Position numbers and translations under genes: made by a program. The notes under the pieces are model-generated. The model worked only from the letters and a program-made list of their open reading frames with translations. It ran no database searches and had not been told where the DNA came from. Shown piece after piece: positions 24,401 through 33,798 of a DNA stretch of 64,000 bases (position 1 is its first letter; the number at the start of each line of letters is the position of its first letter). The stretch is from Hymenobacter rigui (lineage in GTDB: Bacteria > Bacteroidota > Bacteroidia > Cytophagales > Hymenobacteraceae), in NCBI RefSeq assembly GCF_003944715.1, contig NZ_RWIT01000010.1, forward strand, positions 1-64,000, read 5' to 3'.

Positions 24401-24826
24401 CTAACGAATTTCGGAGTGCCGAATCTGGCCGCCCAGGTTACCGGCGCGGGCCAGCAGTCCAAAGCTGAGCACCGCTCCCAGCAACGCCAGCAGGGTAAAC
24501 GTACGGGCACGGGACTTCACCAGTAGCCCCAATAGGGCTACCACGCCCGTCAGCTCAATGGCCCAGAAGCCCAGCTCAGCGGCTTCTTCGTGCGCATGAA
24601 TCAACTGGTGTGTAATACCCGGAATCCGCTCAACTACTTCTTCTGCGCCCTCGCCGGTGAGCTGAGTGGGCAGGCAAAGCAGGGCTGCCACCAGTAGCGT
24701 AACCAAGCCGGTTTGGGTGAGAGTTTGATTGACTTTAAACAATCCGGCCGCCAGTAGCAGCAGGCCAAACAGGCTGCCCAGAATGGGCGTGTGGTTAAGC
24801 AGTAAGTGCAGGTGGGCTTCGTTCAT
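24401..24826 (-). CDS. Small four-helix membrane protein
   Basis: 141 residues from the ATG at 24826. Four predicted transmembrane helices, with MNEAHLHLLLNHTPILGSLF at the N-terminus, LVTLLVAALLCLPTQLTGEG, then a His/Glu-rich loop (GITHQLIHAHEEAAELGFW) and two further helices. The LNHTPILG start and loop His residues recall DUF2231-like or heme-associated membrane proteins of Bacteroidota, and could bind heme or metal (inference). It lies immediately upstream of MOSC and downstream of the VIT1-family gene on the same strand. Confidence 0.65.
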   Translation of the reverse strand: MNEAHLHLLLNHTPILGSLFGLLLLAAGLFKVNQTLTQTGLVTLLVAALLCLPTQLTGEGAEEVVERIPGITHQLIHAHEEAAELGFWAIELTGVVALLGLLVKSRARTFTLLALLGAVLSFGLLARAGNLGGQIRHSEIR

Positions 24827-24882
24827 GGCTAATTCAAGCAGATTCGAGGGGAATAGGGGAAGGGATGCTGGTACAGCAGCAG

Positions 24883-25587
24883 CTAGTGTGACTCAAACTG
24901 CCGGGCCACCAGAAAGGCGGCCCCGGCGGCCAGGGTCCCGGTGCCGGCCATTTTCAGGGCCCCCAGTACCGGGGGCTGGCCGGTCATGCTGCTTTTCAGG
25001 TACCCGAAAATCAGCAGGCAAACTAAGGTAATTACCGCCGACCACAGCAGGCCCTGGGTGGGGGTGCTGGTGAGAAAATAGGCGCTGAGCGGAATCAGGC
25101 CGCCTACGGCATAGGCCGCACTGATGGTAAAGGCGCTTTTGGGTGCCTGCCGTGGATCGGGTTTCTCCAGGCCCAGCTCGTACTTCATCATGAAGCGCAC
25201 CCACTGGTCAGGGTCGGCGGTCAATTCGCGCACGGCCTGCTCGCGGGTAGCCTCCGATAAGCCCATTTCCTGGAGCAGCTCGTCTACCTCGGCCCGCTCC
25301 ACGTGGGGCACATCCTTGATTTCCTGATACTCCCGCTGCAGTTCCGACTCGTAATGTTCCACCTCGGTGCGGCCGGCCAGGTAGCCACCCAGGCCCATGG
25401 CAATGGAGCCCGCCACCACCTCGGCCAGCCCGGCCGTAATAACCAGCCCCGACGACTGCACGGCCCCGCTCAGTCCGGCGGCCAGCGCAAACGGCACGGT
25501 CAGCCCATCCGACAGGCCAATAACGATGTCCTGTAGCATGGCCGAACTGGTGAGGTGATCTTCGGGGTGTGGGTGTACGTGCTGCAT
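24883..25587 (-). CDS. VIT1/CCC1-family iron/manganese transporter
   Basis: 234 residues from the ATG at 25587. The family signature GLSDGLTVPFALAAGLSGAV opens helix one, followed by SSGLVITAGLAEVVAGSIAM and GGYLAGRTEVEHYESELQRE, a charged cytoplasmic domain (about residues 85-150, with HVERAEVDELLQEMGLSE), and three C-terminal helices. Eukaryotic CCC1 and plant VIT1 move Fe or Mn into vacuoles; bacterial members, often fused to ferritin-like parts, export Fe or Mn. Acidic residues in the loop are expected metal ligands. Neighbouring Dps and iron permease genes support a metal role. Confidence 0.88.
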   Translation of the reverse strand: MQHVHPHPEDHLTSSAMLQDIVIGLSDGLTVPFALAAGLSGAVQSSGLVITAGLAEVVAGSIAMGLGGYLAGRTEVEHYESELQREYQEIKDVPHVERAEVDELLQEMGLSEATREQAVRELTADPDQWVRFMMKYELGLEKPDPRQAPKSAFTISAAYAVGGLIPLSAYFLTSTPTQGLLWSAVITLVCLLIFGYLKSSMTGQPPVLGALKMAGTGTLAAGAAFLVARQFESH

Positions 25588-25710
25588 TGGGAGAAAAAAG
25601 GGGGCTGGAGATTAACCTGGGCCTGACTATACGCGTATGCGGAGCAAACAGTCGGCTTTCCCAGCCCACAGTTTCATTCTCCGAACTTATTCTTTCTCCC
25701 GAACACTATC

Positions 25711-26388
25711 ATGGCTAAATCACCTGCCAAAGCGGCTCCGGCCGCCAAAGCCGCCGCACCCAAAGCATCGGCTCCCAAACGTGCGGCCGCTGCTCCGGCT
25801 GCCAAAGCCACCGGCACGCCCAGCGTGCAGCCCATCCTGAACCAGCAGTTCAACGCCCCGGCCCCGCTGCAGAAGTATGGCACCGTGTCGCAACGCCTGC
25901 CCATCGGCCTCGACGAGAAGACCCGTCAGCAGAGCGTAACCCAGCTCAACCAGTTGCTGGCCGATACCATCACCCTGCGTGATTTATACAAAAAACACCA
26001 CTGGCAGGTAGTAGGCCCCACTTTCTACCAACTGCACCTGCTCTACGATAAGCATTATGAAGAGCAAAGCACCCTGGTAGATACCATTGCCGAGCGGATT
26101 CAGATTCTGGGTGGAGTGGCCGTGGCCATGGCCGCCGACGTAGCCGAGTTGACCAGCATTCCGCGCCCGCCCAAAGACCGGGAGGAAGCTCCGGTGCAGG
26201 TTGGTCGTTTGCTGGAAGCCCACCAGATTATGCTCAAAAACTGCCACGATTACGCCAAACAAGCTGATGATGCCGGCGACGATGGTACCAACGACTTGGT
26301 GGTAAGCGACGTAATGCGCACCAACGAAATGCAGGTGTGGTTTATCTCGGAGCACGTAGTAGATACGCCTCTGGCCCGCGCCGAGTAA
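25711..26388 (+). CDS. dps: Dps-family DNA-protection ferritin with a basic Ala/Lys N-terminal tail
   Basis: 225 residues from the ATG at 25711. The first 40 residues are Ala/Lys/Pro-rich (MAKSPAKAAPAAKAAAPKAS), like histone H1 tails, and precede the four-helix ferritin fold. The ferroxidase-site motif LRDLYKKHHWQVVGPTFYQL, then LYDKHYEEQSTLVDTIAERI, is intact (His, Asp, Glu). Dps dodecamers oxidise ferrous iron with peroxide, store it and coat DNA. The long tail probably provides DNA binding, as in tailed Dps proteins (inference). A 37-bp inverted repeat follows the stop. Confidence 0.93.
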   Translation: MAKSPAKAAPAAKAAAPKASAPKRAAAAPAAKATGTPSVQPILNQQFNAPAPLQKYGTVSQRLPIGLDEKTRQQSVTQLNQLLADTITLRDLYKKHHWQVVGPTFYQLHLLYDKHYEEQSTLVDTIAERIQILGGVAVAMAADVAELTSIPRPPKDREEAPVQVGRLLEAHQIMLKNCHDYAKQADDAGDDGTNDLVVSDVMRTNEMQVWFISEHVVDTPLARAE

Positions 26389-26390
26389 GC

Positions 26391-26469
26391 AGCGCCGCGC
26401 CCACCGCTAATCAAAAAGGCGGCTCCCAATCCGGGAGCCGCCTTTTTGATTAGCGGTGGGCGCGGCGCT
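26391..26469. terminator. 37-bp perfect inverted repeat shared by convergent dps and iron-permease genes
   Basis: Arms 26391-26427 and 26433-26469 are exact complements around an AATCC loop. An A5/T5 run lies within each arm. The right arm includes the stop and last codons of the minus-strand permease gene (26450 upward), so the left arm is an inverted copy of a coding end. Confidence 0.88.
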
Positions 26470-26920
26470 TTTCCTGATGGTTTTCCTCAGCTTCTTCAAT
26501 GGAGTGCGTGCGGCCCAGGTCGTGGTCCTGCTTGGCTTTATCGGCCAACAGGCAGAAATACTCGTGCAGCAGGTTAATTTCTTCCTCCGAAAAATCCTGG
26601 GCATTGATGAGCCGGTTGCTGGCTCCTTTGTGGGCAGCCAGGAGCTCGTTCAGCTTCAGGTGCAGCACCAGCGAATCCTTATTCTGGGCCCGTTGAATCA
26701 GAAATACCATGAGAAATGTGATGATGGTAGTGCCGGTGTTGATGACCAGCTGCCAGGTTTCGGAATACTGAAACAGGGGCCCGGTAATGGCCCACACCAG
26801 CACCGTGCCCAGGGCCAGGCAGAAAGCAGCCGTGGTGCCCGACCACGCCGTGACCTTGCCGGCAAAGCGGGCGAAAAAATTGGAGGAGTTGGTGCTGGTA
26901 GTTGCGGGTTGGGTAGTCAT
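26450..26920 (-). CDS. Low-affinity iron permease-family protein
   Basis: 156 residues from the ATG at 26920. Two transmembrane helices (WSGTTAAFCLALGTVLVWAI and LVINTGTTIITFLMVFLIQR) are joined by GPLFQYSETWQ, then a cytoplasmic tail begins AQNKDSLVLHLKLNELLAAH, the hallmark sequence of bacterial FET4-like low-affinity iron permease proteins. The C-terminus is charged. The family is named after yeast Fet4 but transport by bacterial members has not been shown convincingly. Its last codons lie inside the shared 37-bp inverted repeat. It is convergent with dps. Confidence 0.88.
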   Translation of the reverse strand: MTTQPATTSTNSSNFFARFAGKVTAWSGTTAAFCLALGTVLVWAITGPLFQYSETWQLVINTGTTIITFLMVFLIQRAQNKDSLVLHLKLNELLAAHKGASNRLINAQDFSEEEINLLHEYFCLLADKAKQDHDLGRTHSIEEAEENHQEKRRAHR

Positions 26921-27169
26921 GGAAGCGGTGGGCCGGGGCCGGACAGAGGGTGAAGCAGGTAAAATTCAGGGACAGTTGATGAACGGCAAATGATTTTTTT
27001 CAGGCTGATAGTGAGCCGGAACCCGATTTATTCAAGCTGGAAAGCGCAAAAAAAGCAGCGGAAGGTTGCAGCCTTGCCGGTAACCCTCTACTTTTGTCCT
27101 CGATTCGCCGCCTCAGTGAATCCGGAAGCAACAGCTTCTGCCCGAGTAAAGGAGTGCTTGCCATCAACT

Positions 27170-27251
27170 GCGCACGTGGTGAAACTGGTAGACACGCCAT
27201 CTTGAGGGGGTGGTGCCTTCGGGTGTGGGAGTTCGAATCTCCCCGCGCGCA
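27170..27251 (+). tRNA. tRNA-Leu (anticodon GAG)
   Basis: A class II tRNA cloverleaf: acceptor GCGCACG/CGCGCGC (one A-C mismatch), D-arm GTG...CAC with the AAACTGGTAGA loop, anticodon stem CCATC/GGTGG with loop TTGAGGG, a short variable arm around CCTTCGG, and T-arm GGGAG-TTCGAAT-CTCCC. The discriminator is A, standard for leucine, and CCA is not encoded. The anticodon GAG reads CTC and CTT. A terminator follows. Confidence 0.93.
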
Positions 27252-27258
27252 CTCTTCC

Positions 27259-27296
27259 AAAACGCCGCTTCGGTTCGCCGAAGCGGCGTTTTTGTT
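27259..27296 (+). terminator. Terminator after tRNA-Leu
   Basis: AAAACGCCGCTTCGG, TTCG loop, CCGAAGCGGCGTTTT then TTGTTTT; perfect 15-bp stem. Confidence 0.93.
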
Positions 27297-27381
27297 TTCC
27301 GAATGGATTGGAAAAGTCTCCCGCAAGGCAAGTAGCAGGTCCGGTTCTTTTCGTTTCTTGGCGGCCTATTCCGGTGCCTTC

Positions 27382-29265
27382 ATGAAATTACCCTCTTTGC
27401 AGCAAGTAGCTGCCGAAGCCGCCTGCGTGGTGCGCCGCTTCCCCCTCACACTGCTGTGCGATGTAGTGCTGTGCAGCGTGGGCATCTACATCAACCACCT
27501 CAACTACCAGGAGAAGCAGCATCTGGACTGGCTGTTTCCGCTGCTGTCGGCGGCGGGGCTGGGCTTGTCAGGTACGCTGGCGGTGGCCCTCACGGCCGAG
27601 CGGTACCAGTGGCGGCCGGTGCTGCGGTGGGGCTCCCTGGCAGCGGTGCTGGGGCTGCTGGCGTTGTGGTACGCCGCGGCTCCCACCGAGCCCAATCCGG
27701 AATGGGGTACCCGGCTGGCCCTGCTGCTGCTGGGTACGCATCTGGCCGTAGCCGCTGGCCCTTACCTCTCCGAATTGCGCCGCCAAGCCGATACGCCGGG
27801 TTTTTGGCGTTATAACGAGACACTTTTTCTGCGCATTCTCACGGCCGGACTATACTCCGGGGTGCTGTTTGCGGGCTGTGCGCTGGCCTTGGTGGCCGTC
27901 GAAAACCTGTTTTTCGTGGATATCAAGCCGCGGGTGTACGCCGATTTATTCGTGGTGCTGGGCTCCATCTTCAACACCTGGTTTTTCCTGGCCGGCGTGC
28001 CGCATGATTTTGCGGCGCTGGAGCAGGAAGCCAGTTACCCCAAGGGGTTGAAAGTATTTACTCAGTTTGTACTGCTGCCGCTGGTGGTGCTGTACCTGGG
28101 TATTCTGTACGCCTATATGGCCCGCATTGTGGTGAGTTGGGAGCTGCCCGAAGGGTGGGTGTCCATCCTGATTCTGGCGTTTTCGGTGGCCGGCATTTTT
28201 GCGCTGCTGTTGATTCATCCCGTCCGCCACGCCGCCGAAAATACCTGGATTCGCACGTTCGGGCGGTGGTTTTACCGGGCGCTGTTCCCGTTGCTGGGGT
28301 TGCTGGCCGTGGCCATCAGCACCCGCATCCGGGCCTATGGCATCACTGAGGAGCGGTATTTCGTGCTGGTGCTGGCGGCCTGGCTGTTCGGTATTGCCAT
28401 CTACTTCCTAGTGCGACGGGGGCAGGGCATCATCTGGATTCCGGCTTCCTTGGCGGTAGTGGCCTTTCTGGCGGCCGGCGGGCCCTGGGGCGCATTCGCC
28501 GTGGCCCAGCGGAGTCAACTCAATCAGTTCCGCGAAATCAGCGCGCAGTACGGGCTGTTGAAGGATGGTAAGCTGGATGGGGCGGGGAAGCGGGTGCCCA
28601 ATCTGCCCAAAGAGGCCCGCAAGCGCATCAGCTCCATCTTTGACTTCTTCGCAGACCGGGAGGCAGTTGAAAAACTTCAGCCCTTTTTTGCCACAAAGCT
28701 TACTGTATCGGATTCGCTCCTGAAGAGGTCCGGGTGGGCCCGCACGTATCAGCAAAGGAGGCAGCTTTATGCCGTTAGCGGAGTCCCAGAGCGGAATGAG
28801 TATGGAACAGATGATATAGATGATACGCACTTTTCTTTTACTACTGAGCATTTGGATGCTCAGCCATTGGGCCAGGGTCGGTACTGGCTTCGCACCTTGG
28901 ATTTATCAGCATATCGGAATCCAGGAAATGACAGCCAGGCTGAATTACCGCTTCGGGAAGGTACCTTTCAACTAGTAAAAACACCTCAGGGTCAGTACTT
29001 GGAGCTGAGACAGCGGACTGATTCGAACGGTTGGAAACCTGTTCTGAGAATGAATATGGCGGCCTTTTGCGATTCATTGATAGTACGTAGCGGTAACTCC
29101 GGTTTTACTTCAGTTCCCTTACCGGCGCAGCGACTTACCCTGCACGTCCGCAATGAGCAAGCTGCGTTGCACCTATATCTGAGTTACGTAAACAGAACAA
29201 AGAACGAGTCTGCTAATAGCGAAGAATATACGTATGGCGGGGATGCAATATTGGAGGTAAAATGA
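27382..29265 (+). CDS. DUF4153 multi-spanning membrane protein
   Basis: 627 residues from the ATG at 27382; the frame is open back through the tRNA gene, which is not coding. About ten to twelve hydrophobic helices occupy the first two thirds (for example LAGVPHDFAALEQEASYPKG marks the conserved loop of DUF4153). A C-terminal region of about 190 residues after KRISSIFDFF looks soluble and extracytoplasmic. DUF4153 proteins are common in Bacteroidota and have no known role. From about 28680 to the stop the base composition drops and codons such as ATA, TTA and AGA become frequent, unlike the first part. Confidence 0.85.
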   Translation: MKLPSLQQVAAEAACVVRRFPLTLLCDVVLCSVGIYINHLNYQEKQHLDWLFPLLSAAGLGLSGTLAVALTAERYQWRPVLRWGSLAAVLGLLALWYAAAPTEPNPEWGTRLALLLLGTHLAVAAGPYLSELRRQADTPGFWRYNETLFLRILTAGLYSGVLFAGCALALVAVENLFFVDIKPRVYADLFVVLGSIFNTWFFLAGVPHDFAALEQEASYPKGLKVFTQFVLLPLVVLYLGILYAYMARIVVSWELPEGWVSILILAFSVAGIFALLLIHPVRHAAENTWIRTFGRWFYRALFPLLGLLAVAISTRIRAYGITEERYFVLVLAAWLFGIAIYFLVRRGQGIIWIPASLAVVAFLAAGGPWGAFAVAQRSQLNQFREISAQYGLLKDGKLDGAGKRVPNLPKEARKRISSIFDFFADREAVEKLQPFFATKLTVSDSLLKRSGWARTYQQRRQLYAVSGVPERNEYGTDDIDDTHFSFTTEHLDAQPLGQGRYWLRTLDLSAYRNPGNDSQAELPLREGTFQLVKTPQGQYLELRQRTDSNGWKPVLRMNMAAFCDSLIVRSGNSGFTSVPLPAQRLTLHVRNEQAALHLYLSYVNRTKNESANSEEYTYGGDAILEVK

Positions 29266-29270
29266 GAAAA

Positions 29271-29297
29271 GCCCGAAGCGTACTATACGCTTCGGGC
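29271..29297 (-). terminator. Terminator of guaA, possibly bidirectional
   Basis: GCCCGAAGCGTA, CTA loop, TACGCTTCGGGC; on the minus strand it is followed by TTTTCTC, 24 nt beyond the guaA stop. Confidence 0.8.
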
Positions 29298-29320
29298 ATT
29301 GTGTTCTATTCTAGGATGAA

Positions 29321-30853
29321 TTATTCCCACTCAATGGTTGCTGGGGGCTTGGAGCTGATATCATATACCACGCGGTTGATGCCGCGCACCTGGTTGATGA
29401 TTTTGTTGCTCACCTCGGCCAGGAACTCGTAGGGTAGGTGGGCCCAGTCGGCCGTCATGCCGTCCACGCTGGTTACGGCGCGCAGGGCTACTACCCGCTC
29501 GTAGGTCCGTTCGTCGCCCATCACGCCCACGCTTTGCACCGGCAGCAGCATTGCGCCGGCCTGCCACACTTTCTCGTAGAGGCCGTGCTCTTTTAGCCCG
29601 TTGATGAAGATGGCGTCGGCGCGCTGCAGCAGGTCCACTTTCTCGGGCGTGATGTCGCCGAGGATGCGGATGCCCAGGCCAGGACCGGGGAAGGGGTGGC
29701 GGTGCAGGATGTGTTCGGGCAGCTCCAGGGTGTGGCCCACTTCGCGCACCTCGTCCTTGAACAAAGCCCGCAGCGGCTCCACAATCCGTAGGTTCATCTT
29801 CTCGGGCAGGCCGCCCACGTTGTGGTGGCTCTTGATGGTCACGGCCGGACCCTTCACCGATACCGACTCAATTACATCGGGGTAGATGGTGCCCTGGGCC
29901 AGCCAGCGGGCCCCTTCCACTTTCTGCGCTTCCCGGTCGAACACCTCAATAAAGGTGCGGCCGATGGCTTTGCGCTTTAGCTCTGGGTCGGTGAGGCCGG
30001 CCAGCGAGTCGTAGAACTCCTGCGAGGCATCCACGCCGCGCACGTTCAGGCCCAGGCCCTGGTAGGAGTGGAGCACCTGCTCGTACTCATCCTTGCGCAG
30101 CAGCCCGTTGTTCACGAAGATGCCGTGCAGACGCTTCCCAATGGCTTTGTGCAGCAGCAACGCCGCCACCGATGAATCCACGCCACCCGAAAGGCCCAGT
30201 ATCACCTGGTCTTCCTCACCGATGGTGCGCTGCAGGGTTTCCACCATCGAGTCTACGAAGTGTTCCGGGGTCCAACTCTGGTCCAGCCCGCAGATGTTCA
30301 CCACGAAATTCTGGAGCAGGGTTTTGCCGTCCGTCGAGTGCGTCACCTCGGGGTGGAACTGGATACCGTAGGTTTCCTGACCGGCAATTTTGAAGGCGGC
30401 TACGGCTACCTCGGGTGTGCTGGCCACAATATCGAAGCCGTCCGGCAGCGCTTTGATCGTATCGCCGTGCGACATCCACACCTGCGACTCGGTGGGCACA
30501 CCGTGCAGCAGCGGCGAGTCGTGGTGCACGCGACTGAGGCGGGCCCGGCCGTACTCGCGGATGGTGGCAGGCAGTACCTCGCCACCTTGCTGGTGCGCCA
30601 GCAGCTGCGCCCCGTAGCATACGCCCAGCACCGGTACCTGGCCCAGGTAGCGGCTCAGATCGGGGTTGGGCGAGTCGGCGTCGCGCACGGAACAGGGGGA
30701 ACCCGAAAGCACAACGCCCCGGATATCCTCAGTGAGGGCCGGGGCGTGGTTATACGGATGAATTTCGCAGTAAACATTCAATTCCCGGATGCGCCGGGCA
30801 ATGAGCTGGGTGTACTGCGACCCAAAATCAAGAATCAGAATCTGTTGAGGCAT
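29321..30853 (-). CDS. guaA: GMP synthase (glutamine-hydrolysing)
   Basis: 510 residues from the ATG at 30853 ([20 protein letters not shown]). The class I glutamine amidotransferase domain has the nucleophile in [17 protein letters not shown] and FHPEVTHS. The ATP pyrophosphatase domain has the PP-loop [15 protein letters not shown] and [10 protein letters not shown]. The dimerisation domain ends IEWE. The enzyme aminates XMP to GMP with glutamine and ATP. It is full length for the family. A TAATTTTG box at 30864-30857 would start transcription almost at the ATG. Confidence 0.96.
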   Translation of the reverse strand: MPQQILILDFGSQYTQLIARRIRELNVYCEIHPYNHAPALTEDIRGVVLSGSPCSVRDADSPNPDLSRYLGQVPVLGVCYGAQLLAHQQGGEVLPATIREYGRARLSRVHHDSPLLHGVPTESQVWMSHGDTIKALPDGFDIVASTPEVAVAAFKIAGQETYGIQFHPEVTHSTDGKTLLQNFVVNICGLDQSWTPEHFVDSMVETLQRTIGEEDQVILGLSGGVDSSVAALLLHKAIGKRLHGIFVNNGLLRKDEYEQVLHSYQGLGLNVRGVDASQEFYDSLAGLTDPELKRKAIGRTFIEVFDREAQKVEGARWLAQGTIYPDVIESVSVKGPAVTIKSHHNVGGLPEKMNLRIVEPLRALFKDEVREVGHTLELPEHILHRHPFPGPGLGIRILGDITPEKVDLLQRADAIFINGLKEHGLYEKVWQAGAMLLPVQSVGVMGDERTYERVVALRAVTSVDGMTADWAHLPYEFLAEVSNKIINQVRGINRVVYDISSKPPATIEWE

Positions 30854-30856
30854 GGG

Positions 30857-30864
30857 CAAAATTA
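30857..30864 (-). promoter_or_regulatory. Possible guaA promoter (TAATTTTG), near-leaderless
   Basis: The minus strand reads TAATTTTG 4 nt before the guaA ATG. If used, the transcript would carry almost no leader. It may be chance. Confidence 0.3.
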
Positions 30865-31177
30865 GCGTACAGATTTCAGACCAGACCTATCCTTGCCGGC
30901 TTTTTCTGCGTGATGAATCACAAATTGGGGTAAGCCGGTTTTGTAAAAACAGGAGCGGGAAGCTGGGGAAAGTGGATGTCACAGCAATCATATCCTACGC
31001 AGGGGCTGCAAAGTATACAAAGAGTTCCTAGTCGATATTCAAGCAGGTTTATCCTCTAAGTGCAATCATTTTCTGAGGTTATTGCTAGTCACAAACGCGT
31101 CGGGGCTTGCCTTTACGTGCGCATGAAGCAGGCTGATATTTGTGCTGGTTCCGGTATTCATCCTTCACCTGCTTGCT
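30865..31177. other. Divergent spacer between guaA and a secreted protein gene
   Basis: About 310 nt with no supported gene, hairpin or convincing promoter apart from the TAATTTTG next to guaA. A short frame from 31060 on the plus strand shows no recognisable product. Confidence 0.45.
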
Positions 31178-31648
31178 ATGCATTCTACTCTACCCTTGTT
31201 AGCATTGTCGTTGCTGGGCGCACTGGTGCTGCCTGCTGCTGCGCTGGCGCAGCAAACCCCTGAGCCTGCTGCCGAGCCAGCCCCGGCCGCCCGGCCAGAG
31301 TTACTGGCCGAAGTCCTACCGGTTTCAACTGTCCGCGAGGTGGCAAAACCCGAAAAGAAGATTCTGGCCGGCAACGTGGTGGATGAATGGGGAAACCCGC
31401 TGATGGGGGCTACGGTGATGGTGGCCGGCGACCAGCTGCATTCCGTCAGTACCAACTCCTCCGGCGACTACCTGCTACCTGTAGCCGGGCCCGCGCCGGT
31501 GGTGCGCGTGAGCTTTGCCGGCTACCAGGATGCCGAGTGCATTGCCCGGGGCCCGGCCGACCTGCTGTTCAAGCTGGAGCCGATTGAAGGCTACAAGCGC
31601 GACCTGAAAAAGCGCAGCAAAGCGGCTGTAAAAGCCTGGAAGCACTAA
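31178..31648 (+). CDS. Secreted protein with a carboxypeptidase-regulatory-like domain
   Basis: 156 residues from the ATG at 31178. Signal peptide MHSTLPLLALSLLGALVLPA with cleavage near ALAQQ, an Ala/Glu/Pro linker, then one CarboxypepD_reg-like beta-sandwich: LAGNVVDEWGNPLMGATVMV, STNSSGDYLLPVAG, VRVSFAGYQDAE. The tail is basic (KRDLKKRSKAAVKAWK). The same domain type opens TonB-dependent receptors in this phylum, but here it is alone. It may bind an envelope partner (inference). Function unknown. Confidence 0.8.
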   Translation: MHSTLPLLALSLLGALVLPAAALAQQTPEPAAEPAPAARPELLAEVLPVSTVREVAKPEKKILAGNVVDEWGNPLMGATVMVAGDQLHSVSTNSSGDYLLPVAGPAPVVRVSFAGYQDAECIARGPADLLFKLEPIEGYKRDLKKRSKAAVKAWKH

Positions 31649-31761
31649 AAAAACAGGAGCCTATTGTGGTAGTCAGCAAAAAAAGCGGCTGATTCTCTTG
31701 ATGATATCCGCACATCAGAAAAAAGAATGGCCCATTGCGCTTAATCCGCCAGATAGGTTCC

Positions 31762-31769
31762 TATCTTTG
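31762..31769 (+). promoter_or_regulatory. Promoter -7 box of the SRP RNA gene
   Basis: TATCTTTG matches TAnnTTTG and lies 5 nt from the first base of the SRP RNA stem; a TTG lies about 24 nt further upstream. Confidence 0.7.
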
Positions 31770-31773
31770 CAAC

Positions 31774-31870
31774 GGCGAGTCAGAACGACCAGCTCCTGTT
31801 GAACTCCCCCAGGACCGGAAGGTAGCAAGGGTAGACGGTTGAGCGGTGCGATTTTGGCTCGCTTTTTTTT
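31774..31870 (+). ncRNA. ffs: Signal recognition particle RNA, small bacterial type
   Basis: About 97 nt. The conserved domain IV apical region CCAGGACCGGAAGGTAGCAA carries the GGAA tetraloop and the asymmetric loop bound by Ffh. The 5' GCGAG (31775-31779) pairs with CTCGC (31858-31862) to close the rod, and a run of Ts forms the terminator. 4.5S-type SRP RNA with Ffh targets nascent membrane proteins to the Sec machinery. Exact ends are inferred from promoter and terminator. Confidence 0.9.
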
Positions 31871-32057
31871 GCCCATTGGTTGCCGGGACTGCGCGCAGGT
31901 TCCACAGATTCTGAGGATAATTCGCCTCCGGCAAAAACGATACGAAAGCGGCCCCCAGGGCCGCTTTCTTCGTTCTGATGCCTTGCTGAAAATGGCTGTG
32001 GGCCCGGGTCAGCTACAAAATCCGGGAAATTCGCGCGTAATCCGGGCAATCAGTGGT

Positions 32058-32065
32058 TAGCTTTG
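32058..32065 (+). promoter_or_regulatory. Predicted transaldolase promoter (-7 box TAGCTTTG)
   Basis: TAGCTTTG lies 29 nt before the ATG at 32095; no clear -33 box. Confidence 0.5.
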
Positions 32066-32094
32066 GGGCATTGTTGTTTTCCCAACCTACCCGC

Positions 32095-32751
32095 ATGAAA
32101 TTTTTCATTGATACCGCCAACCTGAAGGAAATTCAGGAAGCCGTGGAGCTCGGTGTGCTCGACGGTGTAACCACAAACCCCTCCCTGATGGCCAAGGAAG
32201 GCATCAAAGGCACTGATGCCGTGATGTCGCACTACCGCCAGATCTGCGAACTGGTGGATGGCGACGTGTCGGCCGAGGTAATTGCCACCGACTTCGAGGG
32301 TATCATCCGGGAGGGCGAGGCCCTGGCCGAGCTGCACCCCAACATTGTGGTGAAGGTGCCCATGATCCGGGAAGGCGTGAAAGCCATCAAATATTTCTCG
32401 GAGAAAGGCATTAAAACCAACTGCACGCTGATTTTCTCGGCCGGGCAGGCGCTGCTGGCTGCCAAGGCCGGTGCCACTTACGTGTCGCCCTTCGTGGGCC
32501 GTCTGGATGATATCGGGGCCGATGGTCTGCTGCTGATTCAGCAGATTGTGGACATCTTCTCGAACTACGGCTACCCCACGCAGGTGCTGGCCGCCTCCGT
32601 GCGCCACGTACCCCACCTGATTCAGTGCGCCGAGCTGGGGGCCGATGTGGTAACCTGCCCGCTCAACGTCATTACCGGTCTGCTCAACCACCCCCTCACC
32701 GACAAGGGCCTGGCTACCTTCCTGGCCGACCACAAAAAGGTAAACGGGTAA
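32095..32751 (+). CDS. Transaldolase, small subfamily (fructose-6-phosphate aldolase-like)
   Basis: 218 residues from the ATG at 32095. [20 protein letters not shown] is the usual beginning of the 210-220 residue transaldolase/FSA group. [13 protein letters not shown], the Schiff-base Lys in [11 protein letters not shown], and [13 protein letters not shown] follow. These TIM-barrel enzymes transfer a dihydroxyacetone unit between sugar phosphates; most in this length class act as true transaldolases of the pentose phosphate pathway. Pgi at 11737-13467 is the separate counterpart of an enzyme half that is fused to transaldolase elsewhere. Confidence 0.92.
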   Translation: MKFFIDTANLKEIQEAVELGVLDGVTTNPSLMAKEGIKGTDAVMSHYRQICELVDGDVSAEVIATDFEGIIREGEALAELHPNIVVKVPMIREGVKAIKYFSEKGIKTNCTLIFSAGQALLAAKAGATYVSPFVGRLDDIGADGLLLIQQIVDIFSNYGYPTQVLAASVRHVPHLIQCAELGADVVTCPLNVITGLLNHPLTDKGLATFLADHKKVNG

Positions 32752-32756
32752 TTTGA

Positions 32757-32843
32757 GGTATGAATACTGAGTTATGAGTTATGAATTATGAAGCGGGTGC
32801 AGATACCATCCACAACTCATAATTCATAACTCATAATTCATAA
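32757..32843. repeat. TTATGA-word palindromic spacer
   Basis: Repeated GAGTTATGA/GAATTATGA words on the left (32768-32791) pair with TCATAATTCATAACTCATAA on the right (32817 onward). It forms a long AT-rich hairpin between the transaldolase gene and the 67-residue protein gene. It is a different family from the GC-rich repeats elsewhere in the window. Confidence 0.7.
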
Positions 32844-32854
32844 CCGATACAGCC

Positions 32855-33058
32855 GTGTACATCATCAAAGTAAAAGGCAAGGCCAAAATTCCGGACTACA
32901 TTCAGTTGCGGGACGAGGAGTTTGTGCTGGTTGCCTACTTCCGGGCCGACCGTCCGTTGAAGGACCTGCACCGGTACGGACTGGCGGGTAAGGAAGAGGC
33001 CTTATCGGACGTAATTGCCGGGCTGGAGTTCGGTAAACTGCAGAAGCTGGAAATCTGA
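32855..33058 (+). CDS. Small hypothetical protein
   Basis: 67 residues from a GTG at 32855 (YIIKVKGKAKIPDYIQLRDE). Predicted small alpha/beta protein with conserved-looking FVLVAYFRADRPLKDLHRYG and a helical end. No signal peptide. It sits 50 nt before ftsE on the same strand and may be cotranscribed. I do not recognise a family, but its compact charge pattern and codon use look like a real gene. Confidence 0.65.
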   Translation: MYIIKVKGKAKIPDYIQLRDEEFVLVAYFRADRPLKDLHRYGLAGKEEALSDVIAGLEFGKLQKLEI

Positions 33059-33108
33059 ACCCGCTGTTCCTCGGAACAAGTACGCATTTCGGCTAAATTC
33101 TATATCGT

Positions 33109-33798
<690 letters not shown>

